A DNA stretch of 64,000 nt, taken from positions 1 to 64,000 of the forward strand of contig JASHNU010000004.1 in NCBI GenBank assembly GCA_030041475.1, given 5' to 3'. Below the pieces are notes generated by a model. It saw nothing but the letters and a program-made list of their open reading frames with translations. It made no database searches and had not been told where the DNA came from. The position numbers were made by a program, and so were the translations under genes. This DNA is from Candidatus Sulfotelmatobacter sp. (GTDB lineage Bacteria; Acidobacteriota; Terriglobia; Terriglobales; Acidobacteriaceae). Each line of letters starts with the position of its first letter. Within the stretch, counting starts at the first letter, position 1. Of the stretch, positions 7,581-17,009 are shown in pieces.

Positions 7581-9623
7581 ATGCCGTTGAGCCAATGGAT
7601 TTGTAGTGCCTTACTCGCCGCCGTGTCGGTCGCGCCGGTCCTGGCAGGGACCAAGGACGCCGCGGACGCAAAAGCCACCCCGGAAGCCACAGCCACCGCC
7701 AACCCCGCCGCGCAGCCGGCGCCTGCCGCTGCCAATCCCACCCCGACCCCAACCTTAACCCCAGCCGCAGGAACTAACACCACTGCATTGCTGGGCGTAT
7801 TAGTGATGAAGGGAGTTCTTTCGCCCGCGGAGGCGAAGTCGATCGAGGCAGCGCCCGCGGGGTCCGAGGTTCAGTTGTTGGTGGACGTGCTCACCCGCAA
7901 GGGCGTGGTCAGCGCATCAGATCTGGCTGCAGCGCCAGCGGCGCCTGCGCCGGCAGCCGAGGCTGCTCCTGCGACGGTTGCCGTCGCCGTAGCGACTCCA
8001 CAGCCAGCAGCCGCACCGGCATCCCCACCTGTGGCCGCGCTTCCGGCGGACGCACCGCCGCCACCGGCCGTGGTACCGGCTATCGCTCCTCTACGCACGC
8101 TGCCGGTCGATCCGCCGAAGAAGGATGGTCTGGCCGCGGCCTTCAAGATGGGACCGGTGAAAATGACGCCGTATGGCTTCATCAAGGCAACGGCCGCCAA
8201 GGATACGAGCGCGCCGAACGGGGACGACTTTCCGTTCATCGGATTGTTCTTGAACTCGACGGCGGTTACCAGTACTGGCCCCACGCAGGATCCGGAATTT
8301 CACCTCAAAGCGCGTTCCACGCGCATTGGGGCGAACTTCGAATGGCCTGATTCTTCGCCGAAGCTGACCTTTACTGGCAAAATTGAAGGCGACTACGAAG
8401 GCAACTTCAGCGAAGTGGACAATCGCGACGTTTCCTCCATCCGCAGCAACGCCTTCCAGTTGCGCCTGGCCTGGGCGCGCATGGATTACGCCGCTAGCGA
8501 CGCAACCGACTTCTACTTCGAAGGCGGGCAGGACTGGACCCTGTTCGGATCCAGCGTGCTGCCGAGCATTCTGGAAACCACGTTCCTGGGAGCTTTCTAC
8601 GGGGATATCTACACGCGGTCTCCGCAATTCCAGTTCGGCTTGGTGCAGAAACTGGGTGGCACTTTCAAGCTGGCACCCACGTTCGCGATCATGATGCCGA
8701 GCAGCGGTCAAATCCTGAAACTCTCCGGAACCCTCTCCGGTCTCGAGGCGCAACTCGGGGAAGGCGAGCGTGCAGGCGCCGACTCGGGCCGACCCGAGGT
8801 CGAGGGCAGACTGGCATTGCAGTTCCAACTGGATAAAGCGCCCGGGGTTGCTCCGGCACAGATCCTGTGGAGTGGATTTGAGTCCAGGCGTACCGCGATC
8901 GCTGCTGCGGCCAATTACGCTACTTGTACGCCAGGCACGGTTCTGTGCACCTATGAGGCCGCGTTCCCCAACGGCTTTACCGCTTCCAGCACCCAGTACG
9001 GCAACCAAATCGGCGTGCAACTGCCGACGCGCTGGTTCACGCTGATCGGAAGCGCCTACCGCGGAGCAGACATGCGGTTCTTCTTCGGCGGCCAGGTCAA
9101 CACGTACTACACAGACATCGCCGGGCTGTCGAACCCAATCCAATTCCAGACCATCGATGGCACGCTGGGCGCTGCAGGACCCACCATGCTGGCGTGCACT
9201 GGGCCGGTGAACCTTGCCACCGGAGCCTGTACCGGCACGGTGGTAGTTGCTCCCCAGAAGCCGATCCAGGGCTTTGGCGGATTTATCAACCTCGGACTGC
9301 CCCTTTCGCGCTGGTTCAATGCCAATCCGAAAGGTCACAACGCCGGCTGGACCCTCTATTTCCACGCTGGGAAGGACCAGGTGGTACACCGTTTCCTGGA
9401 TTTCCCCGCCAATGTCAATGCAGGAGGCAACTTGCCGCTGTTGATGGGCAAGGTCTTCGCCGCGACCCTGTACTACAAGGTAAACCCGTATGTAACGTTC
9501 GGCATTGAGCAATCGGTGTATGGCACACGACTCGAACCGGGCGCTATGTACAACATTGCCGGAGGACTGGACAACCTGTGGCAGGATCATCGCACAGAGT
9601 TCGGGCCGATCTTCACGTTCTAG
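7581..9623 (+). CDS. Outer-membrane porin-like beta-barrel protein
   Basis: A 680-residue exported protein. A signal peptide (MPLSQWICSALLAAVSVAPVLA, cut near residue 22) is followed by Ala/Pro/Thr-rich stretches. Between them are two similar segments, ALLGVLVMKGVLSPAEAKSI (about 70-90) and LLVDVLTRKGVVSASDLAAA (about 98-117). From about residue 190 the sequence alternates in beta-barrel style (KMTPYGFIKATAAKD, FYFEGGQDWTLFGSSVLP) and ends in Phe (FGPIFTF), the usual outer-membrane assembly signal. This resembles large Acidobacteriota porins with an N-terminal periplasmic extension. Its position before transporter and acs genes suggests passage of small carboxylates, but the substrate is not visible in sequence. 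Confidence 0.7.
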   Translation: MPLSQWICSALLAAVSVAPVLAGTKDAADAKATPEATATANPAAQPAPAAANPTPTPTLTPAAGTNTTALLGVLVMKGVLSPAEAKSIEAAPAGSEVQLLVDVLTRKGVVSASDLAAAPAAPAPAAEAAPATVAVAVATPQPAAAPASPPVAALPADAPPPPAVVPAIAPLRTLPVDPPKKDGLAAAFKMGPVKMTPYGFIKATAAKDTSAPNGDDFPFIGLFLNSTAVTSTGPTQDPEFHLKARSTRIGANFEWPDSSPKLTFTGKIEGDYEGNFSEVDNRDVSSIRSNAFQLRLAWARMDYAASDATDFYFEGGQDWTLFGSSVLPSILETTFLGAFYGDIYTRSPQFQFGLVQKLGGTFKLAPTFAIMMPSSGQILKLSGTLSGLEAQLGEGERAGADSGRPEVEGRLALQFQLDKAPGVAPAQILWSGFESRRTAIAAAANYATCTPGTVLCTYEAAFPNGFTASSTQYGNQIGVQLPTRWFTLIGSAYRGADMRFFFGGQVNTYYTDIAGLSNPIQFQTIDGTLGAAGPTMLACTGPVNLATGACTGTVVVAPQKPIQGFGGFINLGLPLSRWFNANPKGHNAGWTLYFHAGKDQVVHRFLDFPANVNAGGNLPLLMGKVFAATLYYKVNPYVTFGIEQSVYGTRLEPGAMYNIAGGLDNLWQDHRTEFGPIFTF

Positions 9624-9856
9624 AAGCAGGCGTTCTAGGCCGGGAGGTCTAGAGGCGTGAAGAATGTCGAAACAAGGGCGGTCTCGGTCGGGAAAACCCG
9701 GGCCGGGGCCGTCCTCTAATAAGGTCCGCGGAACGAAAGAACCAGTTGCGCAGGGCCGCTTCCGGTAGGACAATGTTGGCCGCACTTGAGCCGGTTTCCA
9801 GTACCACCGCAAAACCGGCGCGCACGGCTGAATCGGCAGGATTCAGAGGAGCCTTC

Positions 9857-10666
9857 ATGAATCGGTGCGGAATTGCCGTTGTGCAAGTGGGTCTCCTGCT
9901 GGCATGCGTGTCTGCCTACGCAGCGGTCAAGAACACCCTGATCCGGATCACGGTGGTGGATTCAGAAACTCATTCAGTCTCGCTTGGCGACAGCGGCGTT
10001 CCCATCAATTGCGATCAGGTCAACTTTGATGCGTATTGCCATAACAGCAAGAGTGCGCAGGTAACGAATACTTTACTGGTGCAGGAAGGCAACCAGCCTC
10101 CGTTTCGCGTGAGCTGCGCGGTGGAATCGAAATGGTCGAGGTGCATTCCGCTGCCCAAGGGGCAGAGTTTTGACGCCCGGCGGGAAAAGCGCGGGATCAG
10201 CGTGTACTACGCCGATGACAAAGGCAAAGTGCGCCAGCAGATGTACACCTACTTGGCGGGACAGCCAGCGCCGGCGGCGGTAGCGACGACCACAAGCTCG
10301 ACCGCGAGTTCGGCCCCGGCAAACACAGCTGCGGTGACGACCCCGGCTCCGGTCGCATCGCAGGCCGCGCCAGCGCCGGTCCCGGCCGCAGTCCCGCCAG
10401 TGTCAGCAACCCAGTCGACACCTGCTGCACAGAGCGCAAGCGCAACGCAGGGAACGGTGAAGTGCAGTTTTAGTTCGAGCCCTCCGGGGGCTGAAGTCAC
10501 AGTGGATGGAAAATATGTGGGCAGTACGCCGTCGGTTCTGACCCTGAGCACCGGCAATCACACGGTGGAAGTGTCGTTGCCCGGGTTCGCGCAGTGGAAG
10601 CGGGAACTGACGGTGTCTCCGGGATCGGAATTAACCGTAAACGCAGTTTTGGAGAAAGCGCAGTAG
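9857..10666 (+). CDS. Secreted PEGA-domain protein
   Basis: A 269-residue exported protein. The signal peptide is MNRCGIAVVQVGLLLACVSAYA. Residues 25-130 form a small domain with four cysteines (INCDQ, DAYCH, VSCAV, SRCIP). A disordered Ala/Pro/Thr/Ser linker spans about 135-200. A C-terminal PEGA domain follows: CSFSSSPPGAEVTVDGKYVG, then TPSVLTLSTGNHTVEVSLPGF. PEGA domains are extracytoplasmic and often surface-associated. ATG 9857 is preferred over upstream in-frame codons because it begins the signal peptide. It lies between the porin and the OFA transporter on the same strand. Confidence 0.75.
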   Translation: MNRCGIAVVQVGLLLACVSAYAAVKNTLIRITVVDSETHSVSLGDSGVPINCDQVNFDAYCHNSKSAQVTNTLLVQEGNQPPFRVSCAVESKWSRCIPLPKGQSFDARREKRGISVYYADDKGKVRQQMYTYLAGQPAPAAVATTTSSTASSAPANTAAVTTPAPVASQAAPAPVPAAVPPVSATQSTPAAQSASATQGTVKCSFSSSPPGAEVTVDGKYVGSTPSVLTLSTGNHTVEVSLPGFAQWKRELTVSPGSELTVNAVLEKAQ

Positions 10667-10788
10667 CACTTTTCTGTACGTCTGGTTGGGCTCGAAGAAA
10701 TCCGCGTTGGACGAGCCGGGTTGCCTGTTGGGAAGCAACGCAGGAGATGGCTCCTGGTTCGCAACTCATTGGTAAAGGAGAAAAAACA

Positions 10789-12057
10789 GTGGCTACTCAA
10801 GATGCAACCGAGTCTCATCTCAATCGCTGGTGGCATGTGGTCGGCGGGGTCTCCATGAACTTGGCCCTGGGCTCGCTGTATGCCTGGAGTGTGTTTGTAG
10901 CCCCGCTGGAAAAAGAATTCCATTGGAAGCGGGCTGATACGTCCAACGTATTCATTATTGCAGTGGTGGTCTTCGCGCTGACGTTCATTGTCGCCGGCCG
11001 GCTTCAGGACAAACTTGGGCCTTTCAAGATTTCCATCGCCGGCGCGATTCTAGTAAGCCTTGGCTTTTTCCTCTGTTCTTCCGCCGACAGCATAACCAAG
11101 TTTTTCATTTTTTTCGGCGTCCTTGGAGGATTGGGGAACGGTTGTGGCTATGCGACACCGATTCCCGTCATGTCCAAATGGTTCCCCGACAAGCGCGGGT
11201 TGGCAGTAGGACTGGCGGTGGGCGGATACGGAGCGGGGTCGGCAATCTTCGGCCCGCTGGCTGCGAGCTACCTGATCCCCACCTTTGGCTGGCGTACAAC
11301 CTTCCAAATCCTGGGCGTGATCTTCCTTGTCATGACGGTATTTGGTGCGTTCCTGCTGAAGAACCCGCCTGTGGGCTACAGGCCGGCCGGCTGGACGCCC
11401 GCTCCGGCTTCCAAGGCTGCCGCTACCACCTATGACTTCAGCCCCGGTGAGGCGCTGCGCACGCCGACGTTCTACTTCATGTGGGTGGCGTATGCGTTTG
11501 GCTGTGCGGCCGGACTGATGGTCATCAGCCAGTTAGTGCCGTTTGCTAAAAGCGTGGGCATACCTGGTACCACCCTGGCTGCTTTTGGCCTGGTCGTGGG
11601 AGCTGTGGGCAACGCGTCAGGACGAATTCTTTCCGGCTGGATGTCGGACCACCTGGGCCGCATCAACGTGTTACGCCTGATGATAGGTATCTCCATGATC
11701 GCCATGCCCATTTTGTATTACGTGGGCGGTAACGTGGTAGCCCTGTTCGTGATGCTGTTCATCGTTTACTGGTGCTATGGCACACAGCTTTCGGTCAACG
11801 CCGCAACGGCAGCCGATTTCTGGGGCACCAAGAACGTGGGCATCAACTACGGAATGCTGTTCACTGCCTGGGGCGTAGCCGGCCTGCTTGGGGGCCGCAT
11901 CGGCGGTTGGATGTTCGATAAGTACCACAACTACCAGATGGCGTTCTACACCGCGGCCATTCTGGCGGCAGTTGCGCTGCTCTGCGAACTGTTGGCCAAG
12001 CGCCCGGAAGCGCCTGCAGGAAGCGCAGTGGGAGGGAAGGCGACGGCGGCGGCTTAA
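10789..12057 (+). CDS. MFS transporter, OFA (oxalate/formate antiporter) family
   Basis: A 422-residue, 12-helix major facilitator. The start RWWHVVGGVSMNLALGSLYAWSVF is typical of the OFA family, and the conserved loop between helices 2 and 3 appears as GRLQDKLGP. GTG 10789 is chosen because AAAGGAG lies 8 nt upstream and the length then fits the family. The open frame extends back over the end of the PEGA gene but has no membrane features there. OFA members exchange or import small carboxylates such as oxalate, formate, lactate or pyruvate. The gene is followed by acs, a DUF485 gene and an actP-like gene, which points to monocarboxylate uptake; the exact substrate is unknown. Confidence 0.85.
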   Translation: MATQDATESHLNRWWHVVGGVSMNLALGSLYAWSVFVAPLEKEFHWKRADTSNVFIIAVVVFALTFIVAGRLQDKLGPFKISIAGAILVSLGFFLCSSADSITKFFIFFGVLGGLGNGCGYATPIPVMSKWFPDKRGLAVGLAVGGYGAGSAIFGPLAASYLIPTFGWRTTFQILGVIFLVMTVFGAFLLKNPPVGYRPAGWTPAPASKAAATTYDFSPGEALRTPTFYFMWVAYAFGCAAGLMVISQLVPFAKSVGIPGTTLAAFGLVVGAVGNASGRILSGWMSDHLGRINVLRLMIGISMIAMPILYYVGGNVVALFVMLFIVYWCYGTQLSVNAATAADFWGTKNVGINYGMLFTAWGVAGLLGGRIGGWMFDKYHNYQMAFYTAAILAAVALLCELLAKRPEAPAGSAVGGKATAAA

Positions 12058-12171
12058 CGTTCCGGAGCTTCAGATAGAGCGGCAGGATTCTGATTGACTC
12101 CGCCATCCGATGACACGGTGGCGGAGCTTGCAAGCAGTGCGGCACAAATTCAGCATACGAGGGCAAATGAT

Positions 12172-14283
12172 ATGGCTATGCGGAACGTTGTTCCAAACCA
12201 ACAGGTAGTAACTACGAGCGAGGCCCAAATCGCAGTTCACTGGAGGGAGGAAGAATACTACTATCCCTCTTCGAAGTTTATCGGCCAGGCAAATATGGCC
12301 GATCCCGACATCCTCAACCGGTTCAGCGAAGAGAAGTATCCGGAATGCTTCCGGGAATACGCGGACATGTTGAGCTGGGACCAATATTGGCACACCACGC
12401 TCGACACCAGCGATCCGCCGTTCTGGAAGTGGTTCGTCGGCGGCAAGATTAATGCCTCCTACAACTGCATAGACCGGCATCTCGCCAAGTACAAGAACAA
12501 AGCGGCAATTATCTTTGTTCCAGAGCCGGAAGGCGAGGCGCCGATAGCAGTGACATATCGCGAACTGTATGTGCGGGTGAATGAATTTGCGGCCCTGCTG
12601 CGCGATTTTTGCGGACTGAAGGCGGGAGACCGCGTCACCATTCACATGCCCATGATTCCCGAGTTGCCGATCACCATGCTGGCTTGCGCCCGCCTTGGGG
12701 TCATTCACTCCGTTGTATTTGGCGGCTTCAGCGGCGAGGCATGCGGCATGCGCGCTGCCGATTCCAGCAGCCATGTTTTGATTACGATGGACGGCTATTA
12801 CCGCAATGGCAAGCTGCTCGATCACAAAGCAGCCGCTGACATTGCGCTCGAGGTTTCCGGCAAGGAAGGGCACAAACTGGATAAGGTTCTGGTGTGGAGG
12901 CGGCACGCCGGCCAGAATGCTTCCGCCTCGCCCTTCGTGAAAGGCCGCGATTTCTGGATTGACGAAATCCTGCCGAACTACTCGGGCGAAATCGTAGCTC
13001 CCATTCCCATGGACGCCGAAGCTCCGCTGTTTCTCATGTACACCAGCGGCAGCACCGGCAAGCCCAAGGGATGCCAACATCGCACCGGCGGCTACTTAGC
13101 CTATGTGACAGGCACGTCGAAGTACATTCAGGATATTCACCCCGAGGATGTTTATTGGTGCATGGCCGACATCGGATGGATCACGGGTCACTCGTATATT
13201 GTGTATGGCCCGCTCGCGTTGGCGGCGAGCAGCGTCATCTACGAAGGCGTTCCCACCTATCCGGATGCCGGCAGAGTGTGGCGCATCGCTGAGCGGCTGG
13301 GCGTAAACATCTTCCACACGTCTCCCACGGCGATTCGTATGCTGCGTAAAGCTGGCCACGATGAACCCACCAAGTACAACTACCATTTCAAGCACATGAC
13401 CACGGTGGGAGAACCGATCGAGCCCGAGGTCTGGCGGTGGTATTACAACACCGTGGGCAAACGGGAAGCCGTCATTGTCGACACCTGGTGGCAGACTGAA
13501 AACGGAGGTTTCCTGTGCAGCACGAAACCTGCACTGGATCCGATGAAGCCCGGCAGCGCGGGGCCGGGGATGCCGGGAATCTACCCGGAGATCCTCGACG
13601 AAATGGGCGAAGTAGTACCCGCCGGATCTGGGAAGGCAGGAAACATCTGCATTCGCAATCCCTGGCCGGGCATCATGCAGACGATCTGGGGCGATCGCGA
13701 GCGTTTCGTCAATCAGTACTACCGGAAATACTGCAAGGACCCCAAGAGCAAGAGATGGCAGGATTGGCCGTATTTTGCGGCCGATGGAGCCGTGCTTGCC
13801 GTGGACGGATATTTCCGCATTCTGGGACGCGTAGATGATGTTATTAACGTAGCCGGTCACCGCCTGGGCACCAAGGAAATCGAGTCCGCCTGCCTGACGG
13901 TTCCGGAGGTGGCAGAAGCGGCGGTCGTGCCGGTGGTCGACGAGATCAAGGGCCGCGTGCCCGAGGTCTATATCGCCCTCAAGCCGGGAATCCAGCCCAG
14001 TCAGGAGATTCTGGACACCGTCAACAAGGCAATCGAAACCATCATTGGCAAGATTGCCCGGCCGAAACACATCCACATCGTTCCGGATATGCCGAAAACG
14101 CGTTCCGGCAAACTCATGCGCCGCATCCTCGCCGCCATTTCGAATCGCGGTGCAACCGGGGACATTACTACCCTGGCCAATCCGGATGTGGTCGAGAAAG
14201 TCCGCGAGATGGTGCAAGGCAAAGAACCGGTTGCCGTCGGCGAAGTCGCCGAGGACATCAAGCAGTTCGGGAAAGAAGACTAA
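12172..14283 (+). CDS. acsA: Acetyl-CoA synthetase (AMP-forming), second copy
   Basis: A 703-residue ANL enzyme. The N-terminal FWKWFVGGKINASYNCIDRH, the P-loop YTSGSTGKPKG, VDTWWQTENGG and the C-terminal KTRSGKLMRR are those of canonical acetyl-CoA synthetases. The double Trp before QTE fits an acetate-sized pocket. The catalytic lysine in SGK is the residue acetylated in other bacteria to switch Acs off. Start 12172 is chosen over an upstream TTG (12094). It is longer than the copy at 5137 and only moderately similar, so the two are probably not recent duplicates. It lies 114 nt after the OFA transporter and upstream of DUF485/actP, the usual acs-yjcH-actP order. Confidence 0.93.
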   Translation: MAMRNVVPNQQVVTTSEAQIAVHWREEEYYYPSSKFIGQANMADPDILNRFSEEKYPECFREYADMLSWDQYWHTTLDTSDPPFWKWFVGGKINASYNCIDRHLAKYKNKAAIIFVPEPEGEAPIAVTYRELYVRVNEFAALLRDFCGLKAGDRVTIHMPMIPELPITMLACARLGVIHSVVFGGFSGEACGMRAADSSSHVLITMDGYYRNGKLLDHKAAADIALEVSGKEGHKLDKVLVWRRHAGQNASASPFVKGRDFWIDEILPNYSGEIVAPIPMDAEAPLFLMYTSGSTGKPKGCQHRTGGYLAYVTGTSKYIQDIHPEDVYWCMADIGWITGHSYIVYGPLALAASSVIYEGVPTYPDAGRVWRIAERLGVNIFHTSPTAIRMLRKAGHDEPTKYNYHFKHMTTVGEPIEPEVWRWYYNTVGKREAVIVDTWWQTENGGFLCSTKPALDPMKPGSAGPGMPGIYPEILDEMGEVVPAGSGKAGNICIRNPWPGIMQTIWGDRERFVNQYYRKYCKDPKSKRWQDWPYFAADGAVLAVDGYFRILGRVDDVINVAGHRLGTKEIESACLTVPEVAEAAVVPVVDEIKGRVPEVYIALKPGIQPSQEILDTVNKAIETIIGKIARPKHIHIVPDMPKTRSGKLMRRILAAISNRGATGDITTLANPDVVEKVREMVQGKEPVAVGEVAEDIKQFGKED

Positions 14284-14305
14284 GAACTGGAGTTCAGCTG
14301 AACGC

Positions 14306-14353
14306 GGGAGCAAATCTTCGGGGAGAAATCCGCCGGGTTTGCTCCTGTTTTCT
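14306..14353 (+). terminator. Terminator-like hairpin after acsA
   Basis: GGAGCAAA (14307-14314) pairs perfectly with TTTGCTCC (14338-14345), followed by TGTTTTCTT. The loop is long (23 nt) and contains CTTCGGGG-type internal pairing. A perfect 12-bp palindrome GTTCAGCTGAAC lies just before it (14292-14303). It may reduce read-through from acsA into the DUF485/actP pair. Confidence 0.6.
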
Positions 14354-14437
14354 TGCGCGGATGATCTGGGCAACTGCGTCATGGGCAGACTCGGTTCGAA
14401 AACGACAGGATGAACGCCGAACATAAGAGGGGATCCT

Positions 14438-14803
14438 ATGGGAAACGCCGCAAGGAATTTTGGAATCACCGAGCCCAAGCAGTATCAGGCTGAGAAATCC
14501 AGTTGGGATGAGATTGCCGCCAGCAGACAGTTCCAGGATCTGATGGCGACGAAGAAAACCTTCATCGTGCCGGCTTTCATCTTCTTCGTCGTCTACTACT
14601 TCGCATTACTCCTTCTGGTCGGGTATGCGCCCGAGCTCATGTCCACCAAGGTTCTGGACGTGAATCTGGCCTACCTGTTCGCTCTGTCGCAGTTCTTTGT
14701 GGCGTGGATCATCGCGGGCTTGTACGTCAAGGCCGCGAATGGTTTTGACCGGCTCTCCAAAGACATTCTGGAGAAGGCCGAGAACGCCAAAGGAGGCAAG
14801 TAG
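14438..14803 (+). CDS. DUF485 membrane protein (YjcH family)
   Basis: A 121-residue protein with a soluble N-terminus and two membrane helices (FIVPAFIFFVVYYFALLLLVGYAP and LAYLFALSQFFVAWIIAGLYV), ending in a charged tail. This is the pattern of DUF485/YjcH, which is nearly always encoded just before acetate symporters. A strong GAGGGG site precedes the ATG. The stop codon is 3 nt from actP, whose ribosome-binding site (GGAGG) lies inside this gene, so translation is probably coupled. Its molecular role is unknown; it may be an accessory subunit of the symporter. Confidence 0.88.
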   Translation: MGNAARNFGITEPKQYQAEKSSWDEIAASRQFQDLMATKKTFIVPAFIFFVVYYFALLLLVGYAPELMSTKVLDVNLAYLFALSQFFVAWIIAGLYVKAANGFDRLSKDILEKAENAKGGK

Positions 14804-14806
14804 GTT

Positions 14807-16408
14807 ATGAATATCTCACTTGTCATGTTCCTGGTGTTTATTGCGATCACCCTGGGCGTTACCTATTGGGCCTCGCGGCGCTCGGCCGGGGCGAGCGCCT
14901 ATTTTGCCGCGAGCCAGATCAAAGGCTGGCAGAACGGCATTGCGGTGGCCGGCGACTATATGAGCGCGGCGTCATTTCTGGGTATCGCGGGCATCATCGC
15001 GTTTCAGGGTTACGACGGCTTCATCTTCTCGGTTGGCTGGCTGGTCGCATACTTGACGGTGCTGTTGGTGATCGCAGAACCGCTGCGCAACGCCGGGAAA
15101 TACACCATGGCTGACGTGCTGGCTTACCGGCTGAAGCCGCGGCCGGTGAGGGCCATGGCATCGCTGAGCACGCTGACAGTGAGCACCTTTTACATGATCG
15201 CGCAGATGGTGGGCGCGGGCGCGCTGGTCAAACTGCTGCTCGGCAACATGGTTACTTACAACCAGGTGGTGGCCGGGGTGGGCATCCTGATGATCGTCTA
15301 CGTGGTCTTTGGCGGCATGCTGGCGACCACGTCCGTGCCGATCGTCAAAGCGGTCTTGTTGATGGCGGGGACTGTCCTGCTCAGCATTCTGGTGATGGCG
15401 CACTTCCACTTCAGCTTTGGGCAATTCTTCGGAGCCATCGGGCAGGTGACGTATCACGATGCCAAGGGCGCAGTGGTCGTGAAAGATTTCCTCACGCCCG
15501 GACTACGCTACAAGCCGCCTTATGGTCCACTGGATCTGATTTCTCTGGGGCTGGCGCTTATCTTCGGAACGGCCGGGCTGCCGCACATTCTGGTGCGGTT
15601 CTACACCGTGCCCGATGCGAAGACGGCACGCAACAGCGTGGTGTGGGCCATGGTGCTGATCGGCAGCTTCTACATCATGACCACCTTTCTGGGATTCGGA
15701 GCGGCGACGATTGTCGGCCCCGATTTCATCAAGGGACACGGCGGCACGAACATGAGTGCGCCGCTGCTGGCGCAGGCGCTGGCGGGGAATATTTTCTTCG
15801 CGTTCATTTCCTCGATTGCGTTTGCCACGATTCTCGCCGTAGTTGCAGGTCTGACGATCAGCGCGACGACTTCGTTCTCGCATGATTTCTGGACCAACGT
15901 GATTCACAACGGCGTGGAGCGCAGGCCGGGCGAAGAAGTGCTGGTGGCGCGCATCTCGGCGTTCGTGGTGGGCGCGGTGGCCATCGGGATTGCCATCATG
16001 CTCGGACCGACGGCCAACGTCGCCTTCCTGGTGGCGCTTGCCTTCGCCGTGGCGGCGTCTGCGAACCTTCCGGTGATCGTGCTTTCCATCTTCTGGAAGC
16101 GCTTTAATACGGTCGGCGCAGTCACCGGACTGGCAGTCGGACTGCTGGCTTCGATCGGATTGATTCTAGTCAGCCCGAGCCTGATGGCGGTCGATCCGCC
16201 GACGGTGACGGGCACCGCGCGGCACCTGATTCAGGCCAAAGCGTGGTTCCCGCTGGAGAATCCCGGTATTCTGAGCATTCCGCTGGGATTTGTCGGCGCG
16301 ATTATCGGAACGCTGATCAGTAGCGAACCAACGGCAGAGGAGAAGTTCAACGAACTGCTGGTGCGGTCAAACACCGGACTCGGCGCAGAGAAGGCGGTAG
16401 CGCACTAG
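14807..16408 (+). CDS. actP: Cation/acetate symporter (SSS family)
   Basis: A 533-residue sodium/solute symporter with about 13 membrane helices. The segments GDYMSAASFLGIAG (about 46-59) and GLPHILVRFYTVPDAKTAR are hallmarks of ActP-type acetate permeases. It is predicted to import acetate and related short-chain acids with a cation at the inner membrane. It directly follows the DUF485 gene and lies downstream of acsA, the same association as acs-yjcH-actP in E. coli. The family is certain; acetate as substrate is inferred from neighbours and signature. Confidence 0.9.
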   Translation: MNISLVMFLVFIAITLGVTYWASRRSAGASAYFAASQIKGWQNGIAVAGDYMSAASFLGIAGIIAFQGYDGFIFSVGWLVAYLTVLLVIAEPLRNAGKYTMADVLAYRLKPRPVRAMASLSTLTVSTFYMIAQMVGAGALVKLLLGNMVTYNQVVAGVGILMIVYVVFGGMLATTSVPIVKAVLLMAGTVLLSILVMAHFHFSFGQFFGAIGQVTYHDAKGAVVVKDFLTPGLRYKPPYGPLDLISLGLALIFGTAGLPHILVRFYTVPDAKTARNSVVWAMVLIGSFYIMTTFLGFGAATIVGPDFIKGHGGTNMSAPLLAQALAGNIFFAFISSIAFATILAVVAGLTISATTSFSHDFWTNVIHNGVERRPGEEVLVARISAFVVGAVAIGIAIMLGPTANVAFLVALAFAVAASANLPVIVLSIFWKRFNTVGAVTGLAVGLLASIGLILVSPSLMAVDPPTVTGTARHLIQAKAWFPLENPGILSIPLGFVGAIIGTLISSEPTAEEKFNELLVRSNTGLGAEKAVAH

Positions 16409-16549
16409 AAAACCGGGCGTCGGACCGCGGACCGCGAGCGTAAGGCTGTGTTCCTGCTGGCGAAACCAGGGTCCAAGGTCTGAGGTCTCACGCCTGCGAC
16501 GTGCGCTGCAAGGAGTTGTGGGCTGGCGATTGTGCTAGATTGAGCTTGC

Positions 16550-16625
16550 GGGCCCATAGCTCAACGGTTAGAGCAGCAGACTCATAATCTGTTGGTTCCA
16601 GGTTCAAATCCTGGTGGGCCCACCA
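16550..16625 (+). tRNA. tRNA-Ile2 (anticodon CAU, lysidine type)
   Basis: A 76-nt cloverleaf: acceptor GGGCCCA/TGGGCCC, D stem GCTC/GAGC, anticodon stem GCAGA/TCTGT with loop CTCATAA (anticodon CAT at 16583-16585), T stem CCAGG/CCTGG with TTCAAAT loop, and encoded CCA. CAU can be Met or Ile2. The C4-G69 and C5-G68 acceptor pairs and the overall similarity to E. coli ileX favour Ile2, whose wobble C is converted to lysidine by TilS. Confidence 0.85.
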
Positions 16626-16662
16626 AGATCGGTGAGCAGTTGATCTGAGGATTGAGGGAGTT

Positions 16663-16935
16663 ATGGAGCACACGGTTTTTTGCGTAAAGTTCAAGAGGCA
16701 GATGCCCGGGCTGGACGAGCCGCCCTTCGACAACGAACTCGGAAAGAAAGTGTATGACAATGTGTCCCAGGAAGCGTGGCGCATGTGGATGGAGCATTGC
16801 AAGATGTTGCTGAACGAATATCGGCTGAACCCGGCGCGGCGCGAGGATCAGGAAGTGATCGTGAAGCAGCTGGAGGCGTTTTTCTTCGGTGAAGGATCGG
16901 CCAAGCCGAAAGAGTACGTGCCGCCGGCGCACTGA
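16663..16935 (+). CDS. yggX: Probable Fe(2+)-trafficking protein YggX
   Basis: A 90-residue protein matching YggX from end to end: the start MEHTVFCVKFKR with Cys7 in the conserved position, ELGKKVYDNVSQEAWRMWMEHCKMLLNEYRLN in the middle and a short acidic tail. YggX is a small cytoplasmic protein linked to iron handling and protection of Fe-S clusters from oxidation. GAGGGAG precedes the ATG. It follows the tRNA by 37 nt. The ISC operon lies about 20 kb away, so they are not linked. Confidence 0.9.
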   Translation: MEHTVFCVKFKRQMPGLDEPPFDNELGKKVYDNVSQEAWRMWMEHCKMLLNEYRLNPARREDQEVIVKQLEAFFFGEGSAKPKEYVPPAH

Positions 16936-17009
16936 GCATTTTTCCTTATCACCTGTTCGTTCCCACCCTGTCGCAAGGAACAGACGAGCGTGGGGCAGCC
17001 CCTTGCCTA

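Noticed and set aside
8091-9812. Long reverse frame opposite the porin
   Set aside because: No signal, motif or ribosome-binding site; the sense strand has signal peptide and barrel features.
13096-14478. Long reverse frame opposite acsA
   Set aside because: Antisense shadow of a canonical acetyl-CoA synthetase.
16550-16625. Elongator tRNA-Met
   Set aside because: C4-G69 and C5-G68 acceptor pairs and similarity to ileX favour Ile2 over Met, though only TilS recognition would prove it.
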